Assembly: GCF_021130785.1 (NCBI RefSeq)
Contig: NC_060215.1
Location: forward strand, 71,183,501-71,247,500
Direction: 5' to 3'
Origin: Homalodisca vitripennis
Lineage: Eukaryota; Arthropoda; Insecta; Hemiptera; Cicadellidae
Length of the DNA stretch: 64,000 bases
Shown: positions 14,601 to 29,212 of the stretch, piece after piece
Position numbering within the stretch: the stretch's first letter is position 1
Layout: every line of letters begins with the position of its first letter
Position numbers and translations under genes: made by a program
Notes under the pieces: model-generated
What the model was told of the DNA's origin: nothing
Databases searched by the model: none
Seen by the model: only the letters and a program-made list of their open reading frames with translations

Positions 14601-17600
14601 GGATTCACTGGATAAGAAAGAAAAAGAACAAAACAGAGCTTTACTCAAGCGTATAATTGACACAACTATATTCTGTGGAGAAAATGAAATACCCCAGTGG
14701 GACATTGGGCCACACAGATTAGAAGTTTAGAAGTTCGGCTACTTTGGATTTCACTGATTGAGGTATTTATGAATGAGTTATAATGACGATTGTTTGTATC
14801 ATTACACTGTAGACGAGTATATAGGCCTAATTATCGGAAAAAAATATAAAAAATCACTTTCAGTCGGAAATTAAATACACCTGAAAAACTGAAAACACAC
14901 TGAATACACTGAAAACGATTAGAACTTCTACTACTTCGGAATTCAGTTATTGAGGTAAACATGGTATTTTTGATTGGGTTAGGACGACGATTTTTTATTA
15001 TCATTAAACTGTACTCGACTACCTATATAATTATCGAGAAAAAAACCACTTCCGGTCAATAAATACCGAAGAAAGCTCTCTACAGATTCTAGTTTTGATG
15101 ATTGACAAAGTGGTACTTATAATTATGTTAGGACGTTTATTTTAGGTATTAATTCAACGCCGACTAATGCCTATATAATTATCGCGAAAAATACAAAAAT
15201 AGGCCTAATCACTTCCGATCGGAATATACTAAGGAAAATGAAATAATACCACAGTCAGTGAAATCCAAAGTAGTCGGAACTTCTTATCAGCAGAGTTTTT
15301 CTGGTGTATTATCCGACCGGATGTGATTTTTTCAATTTTTCTTTGATAATTATATAGGTATTAGTCGGCGTTCAATTGATACCTAAAATCAATGTTCTAA
15401 CATAATTCTAAATACCACTTTTATCTCAACGACTCAACCAGTGAAATCCAAAATCGTCAAAATCTCAATCAGTAGAGCTTTTCTTTGGTATTTTCCGACC
15501 GGGTGTTTTATTGTTTTTTTTTGTCGATAATTATATATGTCCTATTAGTCGCCGTTGAATTAATATCTAAAATCAAAGTCCTAACATAATTCTCTAATAA
15601 GTACCACTTTTACCTCAACCACTCAACCAGTGAAATCCAAAATCGTCAAAACTTGAATCTGTAGAGAGGTTTTCTTCGGTATTTACCGACCGGAAGTGAT
15701 TTTTTTCTCGATAATTATATAGGTACAGTGTACAGTTTAATGATAACAAAAATCGTCGTCCTAACTCAATCGAAAACACCACTTTTACCTCAATCACTGA
15801 AGTCCAAATCAGTCGAAGTTCTAATCAGTAGAGTTTTTCAAATGTATTTTCCGACCGAAAGTGATTTTTTATAATTTTTCGATAATTATATACACGTCTA
15901 CAGTTTAATTACACCTAAAATCAACGTCTTAACTTATGACGTTGCAGTCATTAGCTTAATTCTAAGCAGTCATTATACGTCCCCATGACGAATTTGAACG
16001 AATTGGTCGCTAATTTAAACTGTTCGCCGTGTTACGGTTAAGGTTACTTTGCGACGTCACTATAGAAATACCGCCCTATAGAAATACCATGATTACACTA
16101 CACTATCCGAAAGGCCGAGCCCTAAAGTATCGTTTGATACTTTATGATTTAAACGAAAGGACAATTATATGTTTAACAACGGTCACTTTAATCAATTAAA
16201 TCAATCAATTTAATGTTTGTAGACCAGAGTAATGATAACTCTCCCTGTTTCTCCTGCTCCATGCTTTATATTTTAATATGTCTTAAAATTTCGGGGGGGG
16301 TCCGGACCCCCTGGACCCTCCCCTTCGCTACGCCACTGCTCAAAATGTGCCCAAATTAGGTGATATCACTCTCTAAGCTCAACTACTTAAAACCACTCTC
16401 TTTAACTGGATAAATTCCAAACTGACCAGCAACCTGAGGCAGTTTTTAGTTTCGAATCGAGCATGAATGTCGTATTGAAATCTGAAATGACGGAAACCAT
16501 TTAACCTAAAAAACCACAAGAGGTTAATTTATCACGAACACTATCGACACAAGAACACCACTTTGGTAAACACGAATTTCAAACGCCAACCAGTGATCGG
16601 CAGTATGGTTGTTTACTGGCATATACAGGTATTGTCAAGTCAACACTTGTCGACTGAACAACACACAGTAGAACACAGTAGAAATGCCTACTTTAGAAAA
16701 AAAAATGCCAAGGTTAAATGTGCCAAAGAGTAGGTCCATTTCTCGAATTAACCAAGAAATGTTCCCTATCTGAATGAATCGTGACAACAAAGCCAAAGGT
16801 AGTTATGGATGTAGGAAAAGGTGAGGAGATGAGTAGAGTTTTCCAGAAGTACAGCTTCCTCGGGTGGTACACCTGAGAGTTGGAGATGTCTGCCGTAATT
16901 CGTCCCCCTGATGTGTATGGGATGTGTATTAATCCCCCTGACGTTGAGATGTCATCGCAATTATATATAACTAACCTTATGATATGTTGGATTGTATGAA
17001 TCGCAAAACAAAAAAAACCAGATCCTAAAAACCGTACATGGTGCTAAAACTAGTATGGTGCTTTCGGACACATATGTTCGTAGATTATGCCGTGCCGTGA
17101 GCATTCGTGTAAACATCTCAGCCCACATGTGGAGTTGTTTAATTCTTTCCACTTTGCATATTGATGTTCATTATGTAAAATCACAATCTATGTTGTAATG
17201 ACATTTGTAAAATTCTTAATTTTGGAATTTATTAATTAACTAGCTGTTACCCGCGGTTCATACGCACATTTCAAAACCAAAGTCCTTAGTCAGCTTAGTA
17301 AGTTAAGATACATTACATACTTAGAGCTGGGAAACATATTACTGTAAAAAGCAATTACTTCCGTTATGGGTGAAAATCCTTGTTAAGTTCATGCAACATT
17401 TCAAAATAATCGGTTAGGAGGTTTTACGGTATAGAAGTCTTGTTGCTTTTTGGACTATAGTCTGGAAAGGAGGCAGAGTTGAAGCATGTTATAGTTTGTC
17501 AGCTGCCTCAAGAGCCCCAGAGGAAGGCGACCCTCGCGCCCCAACGCGCACACACCGTCACACGCGCAGCCCGGCCTACACGCCGGTACTGTGCCAAAGA

Positions 17601-17935
17601 CTCAAATAGTAGGCCTTAGTCTGTAAAACTGCAATTTTTAATCATTTTTATGTACTTATTTAAATCTGCATTTTATTTCATTAAAATAAAGTCCAAACAC
17701 AACATAACTACGACATTCTTGATGTGTCTTAGAAATAAAGGGGTCAATGATCAACTCAACTTTGTAATAAGAGTTACTTAGACTTTATTTAAATAAGCAC
17801 TGATTAATCAAATGTATTAACAGAATATAAATTACAAAATTGCAAAACGTTAAAGAACTTAATGGTCAATCTAACAACGAAAATTATAAAATTAAAAATT
17901 TATTGTTATTTATATTTATCATTAACAATATGGTA

Positions 17936-17996
<61 letters not shown>

Positions 17997-19995
17997 GTAT
18001 TTGCTTTATTATCAGGTGTTTATTAAAATATTAAAAAGTAACGTATATCACAAAGTTGAGTTAATCATTGACCCCTTTATTTCTAAGATACGTCAGGAAT
18101 GTCGTAGGCATTTCGTGTTTGGACACTATTTTCATGAAATAAAATACAGAATTACAAAATTACAAGAACATTAACATAACATAAAATATAAAAGTGAGCA
18201 GTTGTAGACTAGTCCAGTATGTGCGTCATCGAAACAAAAGTGAAGGCGGATAGACCGGGCTGTGCTTGTGAGGGTGCGTGCGCGTCGAGGGCCGAGGGTC
18301 GCCTGATCCTCTGGGGCTCTTGGGGATAATAATAATAATTTTATTGCTTTCGAATGTTTGGATTGGACAACTACAGTATTCATTCTTCTGTTTTTCCTTA
18401 AACCACTGTTAAATTGCACTATCACAATGTCAAGGAAGCCAACTAGTTTCTAGTATATTATCTGATAACATTCACGGATTTGTTTCTAATGCATTAGTTG
18501 TCTTAAATTCGTCACTGGCGCAATCTGGAGTAAAAGTTGGATATTAACTTTGTCTTTGCGGTCTCCACTACACTAATGATCAAGCACTTCTAACATTTAA
18601 ATGTAAACTAATGTTTCAGCCTCTGACGAACTTCAGCTGAAGTGTTGTCAGCTGTTTAGAGTATCAGTTAAATTTGGATTATGAGACATAATTATTACCA
18701 TTATTTCCGAATTCTAAAATATTCCGAGACAGTTTTCCGATTTGTTTTTTCATATAATCCTTCCTTGGATTTCAACTAAATTGGTCCAGCCGTTCTGGAG
18801 ATTAGCGCTTAGCAACACATTTTACGATTTATTTATAATTATAAGATTAGGAATAGCTATATAAACTAAACAATTTCACTTTACAAATGTTAACGTCCCG
18901 GGACTTATTTTTTTTTAAGTAGGTACATGATCAAATCTGACCTATAAGCATTTTTAACGCTAAAATATCAATATTGAGAACAAACATGAGTAAATCTCAA
19001 CAATTAGGAGATTTGGATTAAACATTTACATTTTGTAATAGCATTTCCGTACTGCGCAACGTCTCGACGCTTTTATGACTAACTTCGTAAAGGTTTTGGT
19101 AACTAATAACAATGGATAATAGGATGTATTTATTACATCTTTCATTTAATGAACTAACACTGTATGGCTAGTATAAAATTTAGACTCAAATCGTGTTCTT
19201 TAAACAAATATAAATAAACCTCATGCATTGAGTTTCAAATAAATAGTTTCAGAGAAATGGTTTGTAAAACGTCAATAATAAAAAAAGTTAATTTATTGGT
19301 TGACTACTACTGTATTTTATATATAATAATTATATGTATAGTATAAGAATACGTTTTGAAATCGTAGACGGACTGCAACGGTTGTTGTTATTGAAACATT
19401 CTAGATTTAGTTTTTTTCCACCGTTCATGGAAGAATCTATCAGAAGATATTTTATATTTTGTTCAATTATTTTTTTATAATATAAATAAAGCATTAAACA
19501 TTTCAACCGTAACGCGAATTCCTGCTTAATGAGTGATATAATGCAGCTCGGTAAGTGGGGGCTATCACACCGCTGAGTTCTTGTAATAGGCGAACCTCGT
19601 TTTCAAGAAGTGCACCAGTGGTTTTAGAGTCCCTTCCTATTACATATATATTACGCCGATAGTCACTTTTCTAGCCTAACTTTCTTTTAACCCGAACTTC
19701 GTATCCCATGGAGAACCTAAGGTGTTGTGTTTCTTTATGAATCATTCACATCAAATGCATGCACTAGAAATGTATAAATCAAAATATATAAATATATGTA
19801 TTTATAAAAGAAATAAAGGAAAATAAATAGTTATGACATTTGATTTCAATTTTGTTATACACTAACAATCATGCATACACAGTTAGTACTTGTAAATATT
19901 GGCTTTGCAAACAATTATTATTTACACACGCACGCACACACACTCATATTACTCTTATCATTGCCAGTATTGGCAGGTGTTATTACTATATATAG

Positions 19996-20052
<57 letters not shown>

Positions 20053-22759
20053 CGTGTGTGCGTGCGCGTGCGTGTGTGTGTTTCAAGTTCAAATTGTTTA
20101 CATTCAATTTTCCATTTATTGTGAAACCGTTCAGTTTGATGGAACCTCTACACAGTAATATAGTAATTTTAGTAACTACTACAAAATAAAGTTAGATAAA
20201 AAGTTTTTTTTTATCCTAAACATTATTGTAATGATGATAGATGCTTAAAACTGGTAGTTAATTTGGGAAGTATCATTCGTTGCGAGGTCAAACACAAGTT
20301 AACTTGTTTATCCTGCTCTAACTTAACCAAAACTGATCTAAAACTGTCTATCGAGTTCTCATCTTCTCAACTCTAAATAAGTTCAAATTTACACAGCTTT
20401 TATCACACCAAATAATTGAGATGGGTAAACGGAATTGATATACTAAATAGAAAGTATTACAATATAAAGCAATAACCAATGGAATAATTATGGTTCCAGC
20501 ACGAATAGTCAATTTGTACTACACATTTAAAATAAATTTCGATTACATATGAATTTCGTTCCTATTTTGCGAACCTTATTTCAGAGTTAGTACACATTCT
20601 GTTCGCTTTTACTACAAGCAGCAACAAGCCTTTGATTTATACTCAAATGGTATGTCACTTAAAACCAACAGCTTGGCGAAACAGTTCAAATCATACAGTA
20701 GTTGCTAAGAGCTGGATGGTTAACCCAGGCGAGCCGCACCGTCTCAGAGAGGGGCAGATTTACCCTCAGAAACACTAAAAACTTGCCATAGGGGCACTTT
20801 TATATGTAGGTTGGAATGGCCATAAACCTACCCTAATAAAATTCGGACCATCGGCGCAAATGGTATACGCCCTTTCAAATCATGAACAGATTCATACATT
20901 CTTCCATTATATCTAAACATTCTTTACATTATAACAGTTTCCAAACAGGAATACATATTTCTGTATATGTTTTCATATTATTTACTACTATTCTGATTTA
21001 GTTTTTATGATTCTTACTTGCGCGAAAGAGGACTTTTTATGGTTTCATAGTTGTATAAACATTTATTTATTGATTTAGAGAGGAACGTTGAAAGTACTAA
21101 CCGTTATTTGTTTATTGTTTTCCATTTTTCTCCTGAGATTCAGACAGTGATTTAAATACAACTTTGTACTGTTTATAAATAACAAATTCAAGAAGTCTCA
21201 TAAAGGTTTTGAACCCAGAAGCACCCCTTTGTGTTGATTTTTAACGAACTAGTTTGTGTACTTAGAAAGCAGCACTAGGCCTTAATACACAAACACTTTA
21301 TTTTTAGTTATGACATAAATATAATTTACAGTGAAAAGGAGAAGTGATATACCTGAGTTCTACATTACAATTATACTCATCTAATTCTAAGAACACGTGG
21401 AAAGTTGCCTATTATGTTGGAAAATCAACACAAGACATCGGCTGAATTAACTTGGAAGTAGTAGAGAAATTTACTACCATTAATTATATCCAATACAGAA
21501 GTGTTTTATTCATCTACGTGTAACTGGAAGTGGTGTGAATATACACTTCTACACAATCACTACTTAAGTAGATATTCGATTGGATGAATTCCCTCTCTAG
21601 TGTAATGACGCGCACATTAATGTCAATTAATGCCAACTTTTACAAAATACATTCCATTTCAACTAACGTTTTTAGGATCTCACATTTGCCTCTTTATTCG
21701 GCAAGAATTAAAGCGTTATTTAGAATAGACCCCCGTCGCTGACGCTGATGTATTTAAAGTCCGATGGTTCGCTTGACGTGAGTTAAGCTAAATAAATCTT
21801 TGTAAAAATGCAATAATTAGGTATTTTTAAAGCTTTCACTGCCCTCCACTTCGACCCTCACAATAATTAATACCTTCTGCTTGACTCGCAGGGGTATTTT
21901 ACAGCGGCGGCACGAACGCTAAACTACAGCACTCTCAGCTAATTTATTTAATTGGCTGAATGGCTCACGTGAACAAATTATATCCCTTTACAGATGTACT
22001 GGCGTCTGACATATGGTGTAGTTTAACCGATGGGAAATCCTCAAAACTTGGAATTTTAAATTTTTCAATCCAAAAACGAACGAGTATTTCACCCCATTCA
22101 CCTTCCTGTTGCTTGTGGCTTAGCATTTGATCCAAGAGCTAAATTGACGGCACCATTTGTACTCGATTTGAAACAATATACAATTTAGTCCTCGAGACTT
22201 TTGCTGCCTGTGTTACGGACAACCCTTGTGAGTTTGAATGAGTACAAATGATTACAATAGGGTTAATTTAAATGAGAAATATGACGCAGCAATGTAATGT
22301 ACAAATGTTTAAGTTGCAATAAATAATTATTAGTCTATTATTACTTACACACAACATAATCACAATGCGTTAACTAGCATAGCTTACAATAACAGGATTT
22401 TTATTATACCTCCCAACATGTTAGCAACTGCACAGTTTGGCGTCAGTTTAAAACAATGCAAATATCCTTCCTAGAATTAACAGTCTTTTCCCTTAGACAA
22501 TAACTTTGCTGAAATACCTCGACTGTTGAACTTGTATGTATCACTCAAGTGACACGGCTTCTTTGATAAAATACAAAATTTCTTGATATACAGTACTGAT
22601 ATCTCATAGACGTGTACTTCAATCAAATCTATCTCACTTTTTCTATCCTCACCCTACCGTGCAATCCTTACCATAAACAGAACCACTGTTTGTGTTTACA
22701 TTAAATTTGATCTTGCTGTTTAGTAATGTTTAGCAGCAGTATTAATATTATGTGTTAAT

Positions 22760-22809
<50 letters not shown>

Positions 22810-25800
22810 GTATATAAAGACAAAGCCATCACTCCCTCACTCGTCAGTAATTCTCCAACATCCCGATATCCCAGAAAGTAGAAATTTAGTACACGTTTGC
22901 CTCAAGACTTAATACAAAAATTGAAGTATTTCCACAAACAGGCTTAGGGGCTGAAATAGGGTTGCAACTATATTTTGGTTTTCAACCTCCCGCTGACCTA
23001 GAAAGGTGAAGTTTCGCACATGCATATTATTCCCTAAACAGACCTTCGGCACCAGAAATACTTTATACAGGAAAGTAGATAATGGCCGGATGTAGTTTTT
23101 TAAGTAGAATTAAGATCAGCATACGTATATACTTTCTTGGGCGGAATAATAAGGTCACTTTTTGACCGAAGTAAGCTTTTCAGACCAACTTTCTTGATCG
23201 GGACAAGGCAAACACTACTATGGCGCCGGAAATACCCGAGATGAGAAGTAGATTATTTGGAATGTAAGTATACGCTTTTTGGTCGAAGATTTTTCAGACC
23301 TATCACACACACAAAACACACACATACATAGGCACACATACACACTACGCCCCGAAAATACCCTAGACCGGAAGTAAATTATAATGTCGGGCAGTATATG
23401 TTTTTTAAGAGGCCATTTTTGAACAACGTATTATATATTTTCTTGAACCGAGGCAACAATGCAAACGATATAACGCATATAAATTACGCTAGCAGAAAGT
23501 AGACGATTTAAAGTAAACACAATCTTTAGACCAACATAGGCCTATGTATACTTTTTGGATTGTGGTAACAATGCAAACGATATAACGCATATAAATTACG
23601 CTAGCAGAAAGTAGACGATTTTAAAGTAAACACAATCTTTAGACCAACATAGGCCTATGTATACTTTTTGGATTGTGGTAACAATGCAAACGATATAACG
23701 CATATAAATTACGCTAGCAGAAAGTAGACGATTTTAAAGTAAACACAATCTTTAGACCAATATAGGCCTATGTATAATTTTTGGATTGTGGTAACAATGC
23801 AAAAGAAAGTAGACCATTTTAGACTGAAGTAGGTTTTTAAATTGAGTATTTGTACGTTATTTAATTGTGGCAACAAGGCAATCTCTACTACGACATGTGA
23901 AATATAATTTATTCGAACCAAAAGGCTTCTTCACACGTTAAACCTCAAATACGAGCCAGTGGCAATTTTGTTTAGCTATTTGAACCTCTTAACAATGAAC
24001 ACAAACAATACATACCATAAACATGTCTACTGCCAAATCAAAATTATCATATTACATCATAAGTGCGTTTACTAAGATACACTAATCCACTCTGTCATAC
24101 AATATTTCCAGTAAATATACAAGATTTACTGTAATCGTTAAAGCTAATCGTTCAATAATATTAGAGAATGCTGCTGAACAATTTGTGTATTTCATTGGTT
24201 CTCATAAAAATAACCGTTTCCTACTCCGACTGCAGGACCCAAAAAAGCGATTTAAACTTCTAATTATCCTGAAGTGGAAAAGAAAACTGGAATATTTTTC
24301 AGTAACCATCACTTGTTCTCAGAAATGTGTAGTATGCCATTTAAAAAGAACATGCCTGGTTATGACGTACTTGTTATGCAATAGGAAATCGCGTGCAAAT
24401 CAGCAGGCAACTGCTAGGGGTTCATAAACATAAACCTTTAGTTGCGCATTAATGATACCAATAGAAAGCAACGTTGAGTGTAAATGATAATAATTCAAAA
24501 AATCTAATTTATTGAATGAAGCAATGTCAAAGCGTAACGTCTTATCTACCACTTAACTTATAAAACACTACAAAAATCAATTTGTCACGGTAATTTCAAA
24601 ATTTAATTTCCCTCTAAAAATATAAATCTCATAGACACTATGAGCGATATTTTGTTTTTTAGTAACAAGAAAACTGAAAACAGGGGAGCAATTTGAAATT
24701 TTGCTTCAGAAATGGTAACTTTGTAACAAGAGATTAACTATATTCAATATATTATATTTTATTGGGTTTTAATGCTTCAAAATCGATCTCTTTTAACATT
24801 ATGATAAATATGGTTAGGGGCGGCCTCCTACACAATGTAAAACAATCGATGCATAATAGCGTCTTTTACGGTCTTCAAAATCATTTTTAAGAACATATAA
24901 TTTAATTTCTACTCAGTGAGATATGACTGTGTAAACCCATATTTCATCATTACAAAATAGTGTTAACCTTTAATAGATTCCAAGATAATTATAAAACTTA
25001 ATTTTTAAATTTTTGGAAAAAATACAAAGCTTATTTTTGGAAACAATTGGAAAACGTAGAGTATAGGTACATCCAGGTTTGCAGTGCCGCATGGGTCTGG
25101 TGCGTGACGTTGGTTTTCTATTATCTGAATCAGAGAGGAAGGAGATCCATTGCCTTTCTCTGTGGCTGAATTCAATGCTGTGTGTGAAATGGCAGGCGAG
25201 AGGTCGCAGATTTATCGTAAAGCACGGCGACCCATTGTCAGCTCATCGATTTTATAATCACTCGTGGTTGGTGATGTTTTTTGCCTCACAGCGGGTGTTG
25301 TTTTTGACGGTCGTATCCTGAAGTGCTGGAATTAAAATTGAGTCAGCAAACCAATAATTTGGCTATAGGTGGCGGTATTCCCTTGTTTGCTGAGCCGAAG
25401 TGTTCCTGGATTGGGTGGATCAGGTGAAGTGCAAAGCTTATTGTCTTGTCCAGGCCGGCACAGTAAAGGAGTCAAGGTAGTTGCAGCTCCCACATTACAC
25501 CTCCTACACAGCTCCCACACTTTGGAAAAAGGTGCGTTTAGACCCCAGATGTATATTTTTTATGAACGGCATTGTCTCGATGTGGTCTTCAAGGTCGATT
25601 CCAGTATTTTGTAACAAGTTAAAGTATTGAAGAGCTAGTTCATAAACTGAATCAATACGAATTTATTTCTAAATCCTGGCAGATAAATATTGTATTTTAT
25701 TATAAATATTTGTGGTGGTCACTGACCAAATGTAGAGTCTAAGACAAATCAAAACTGTATATATCTTGGCTACACAATCAATATATTATTCATTAGAGGA

Positions 25801-28800
25801 ATAAGATTTAATTGAATTTGTCATTATAATCATAGCATTATAATTAGATAGATACATGGAATATTTAGAAGTATGGACAAAGTGTACCACAAAAAGCTTG
25901 TGGTATCTATTTAATCAACTTTATCATTTCAATTTCGTCTTCGAAGAAAATGAGTACGGCCTTGGAGGAATTCAAATAGACTTATTTTGAAAAATAAATA
26001 TAGCTAATGTAATAATTAAGTAATAATATCAGTTTCCAAATAATGTAATAAGATTTTTTTAGTGTAATAATCTACTATGACTCGCTTTGATAACATTAAA
26101 ACAAAACAACAAAATGTTCAGACACATATTGTGATTAACATCGGTACAAACGCTGGTGATTGAAATGAAATTGAGTGCTCGGTCTTTTTTAAGCCTCAAA
26201 GCTTAGGTCGAGGACTTGGTGATTCGACCTGATTCTACATCCGAATGTACCAAAAATTAATATCACACAAAACGAGAAAGATGTCCGTACAAGAAGGACT
26301 TTGTTTACTTTATTTGAAGGCAATATATGCGAGTACACTGTACTACAACGCTGTACGGTCTGGCAAGGCTTTAGATATAGTTGAAACGTTAAGTAGAATA
26401 GCGATTATCCCAGTTTCCACATGAGCTTACCTCAGTCGTAAGCTTTGTTTGATCACACGACTAAACGTTCGATAGACGTTAAGCATATATGATTGCTTTG
26501 TTGATTCTTAAATTAAGTAGGTTGTATTTAAACATAATCAGAGCGGGAGATCAGAGGTGGATCTAATCATTCATTCTACAAGTTCATTGGACTTTTAGGT
26601 TTCCTGCGTGTTTATTTGTTGCTCCTTTGCTATTACTTGGCGATTTTATTGTAAATCCTCTACCATTGTCTACAAGATATTTACGGTCAATACACATTTC
26701 ATTTGAAAAGGGATAGATGGGTGTTTCTTTGGGATACGATATTGGAATAAAGAAGGACATAATTAGTTCAAGAGGAAATGTTTTTAATGTTCGTTGGCAA
26801 GGATACCAGAATATCTTCTAGATTTTGTTTTACCATATTTGATGGCAAAGTTTGTAACTCTTTAACATACCTCCCCTCATCCCGTAAGCGTGCATAGACA
26901 AATTAAGGAGTCGCAGAGCGATCGGTTATTTCAGATATGGTTCAAGACAGTATTTATAGAGGGACTGGGCAGCACGAAACTACACTACCCCACCTCTCTA
27001 AAGCAGGACAATAATAGTCCTATTCCTAAAGGTTAGAAAAATCATAATCTGAACACGTTTATTCTAGACTTTGAATTGACAAATTCGCGATTAATATTAC
27101 TGTTAATCGATTAATATTAATAGTATTGATTTAATTTTATAATAAATCATTGAACTAATATGTTTTGTTATATATGAACTTAAAATTATAGAACACACAT
27201 ATCAATATTTATTTAAAACTTTTATTGTAACTTAAATGGATTTTGTTGTTATATGCGATTTATGTCAACTACATTTCTTATACAAAAATATCCGGTTTAC
27301 TTTAATTTAATATTTAGTACATGTCATAACACAATCTTTGGTTTCCCCAAGATTGACGACAACATTTTATTGTGCGATTAGATCGTTAAAGTTTTTCATG
27401 AGATACTTTAAGTAGAAATAAATAACAACGTATCAGCGAAAAATAATTAAACCATTTTTATTGAATATGCTCTTAAAGGTTTATTTATTTTCCATTTTTT
27501 TAATGCTGTACCTGACACGTATTATGAAGCTGGTATTTTCTGGATGCAAACTAATAAACGAAAAAAATTTGAATAAAAAATAAATATATGGGAGCTACAA
27601 CGTAGATAACAAACACCAAGGTTCAGTTTTTAACTAGAAATACAAGGTTTCCTTCACAGACAGTGTAGTTAGTTGGTTAACGTCACTGGGTTTTAATAAT
27701 CGTAAACAATACGCACTCAGTAGAACTTATTGAAGCTTAAAATTAGACAGTGGTTTTGGAAAAAAATGCATTCTGATCAACAAAGCTACTACTGCCTTAG
27801 AGGTTGAATACCGACTTACCGGAATGTAGGGGTAATCTCTGGGGCGGTCGGGGCATTCGGTACTCGACCACTTGCATAACGGGATAACCTTCCATCCTTA
27901 ACACAACACTTATACAACAACAATTGGGTCTACGGGTGGTCAACAATTTGTGATTGTGGTCAAATATAGACCCGAGTCTCGAGACAGCCTACCAATATCA
28001 CGTGACTGGGTAGATCAATACTGGCGCTTGTGCGCGGCTGTCGCTGTGACCGAGCTGGTGTGTTTATAACGACTGCTGATGCCGGTGCTGTAAACATTAT
28101 AAAAAGTTTCATAAACATTGTACGGTCACCTGTCAAGTATTCATTAGTCACGCATTTGAAGGAACGTGTATCGATCAATAAAACTACTTTGTTAGTGGCT
28201 CGCTAAGTAGCTACTAGTCCTGACGGTCCTTCCGGCGGCCAGTCCAAATATAGGATAAATTATATCCCGAAATATCCTTATATAGGGATATGTGGAGTGG
28301 TACGACGGTATCAACTCGGGTCTTTTTCGTTTAAGGGCCAGCACCTTACAAACATACTATACCTGACTGACAGTGCATTTAATCGTTTAAGACCCCAGGT
28401 AGTTATATTCAAGTTGTAAAAGCAGAGGACACTCTTGCTTATTTATTTGCTTTTTCTATTGTTTGAATTAAAATTGCCATAGTTATGAACTGAATTCTAT
28501 GAATCTGCTGGTTGAAAAAGTATGTAGGCCTACCGCAAAGCCCCATCACAAGTATTTGTATTACATTCAGAAGGCACCTCTCTGAGTCATAATTAAATAA
28601 CCATTCTTAATATTGGGGTCTTTTTCGTTTAAGGGCCAGCACAAAATACCCTAGCTTGCCTATTCAAAACTCAGATCACGCAATGTTTGCCCGCTGCGCA
28701 GCGCTTTGCGCTGCTTGCTCTTTAACAAAAAATAATAATAACTCGAGCTTGCAAAGTCCATGCCCAGATCAACTCACCACGCTTTATTGAACAAGAAAAA

Positions 28801-29161
28801 CTAAGTATAACTCACTCATGAGAAAATGGTTTCATTACAGGCAAAAGATAAGCGGCGCGCGTTTATCACTGATAAGATAAGACGAGTTTATACTAGAAGT
28901 AGTCTGGACTACTGCCCTACGAACTAATAACACCAAAAAAACGATATATATGCACTGTCAGTCAGGTATAGTATGTTTGTAAGGTGCTGGCCCTTAACGA
29001 AAAAGACCCATCATCTCTCTGGCGCTACTATATCCGGCCAGCTTTGGCCTCTAAAAGAATTTAAACCCTTGTGGACGCGCTCGCAACTCTAGTTCATTTA
29101 CTTAATTTTATTACATATGTAATCTGTACGAAGAAATATAGAAAAATTGTCCAAATTAATA

Positions 29162-29212
<51 letters not shown>

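Larger units (their letters stand above)
17241..18850 (+). mobile_element. Interspersed repeat with foldback core
   Basis: It opens with ACTAGCTGTTACCCGCGG and closes with text of the type TTGGTCCAGCCGTTCTGGAG, then TTTATTTATAATTATAAGAT. These edge phrases look like a repeat family I have seen in other insect genomes (recognition from memory). The class is uncertain. Between them lies a large imperfect palindrome (17509-18322). Confidence 0.45.

Noticed and set aside
19871..20189. Two overlapping open frames of 95-96 codons
   Set aside because: They run through the TA and GT microsatellites and encode Tyr-Ile and Cys-Ala alternation, so they come from the repeats.
23455..23830. CRISPR-like repeat array
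   Set aside because: The 112-113-bp units are contiguous without spacers, and the host is a eukaryote.
25079..25614. Two plus-strand open frames in a GC-richer patch
   Set aside because: They do not resemble known proteins, stop codons separate them and no matching splice phases were found; possibly an unidentified repeat.
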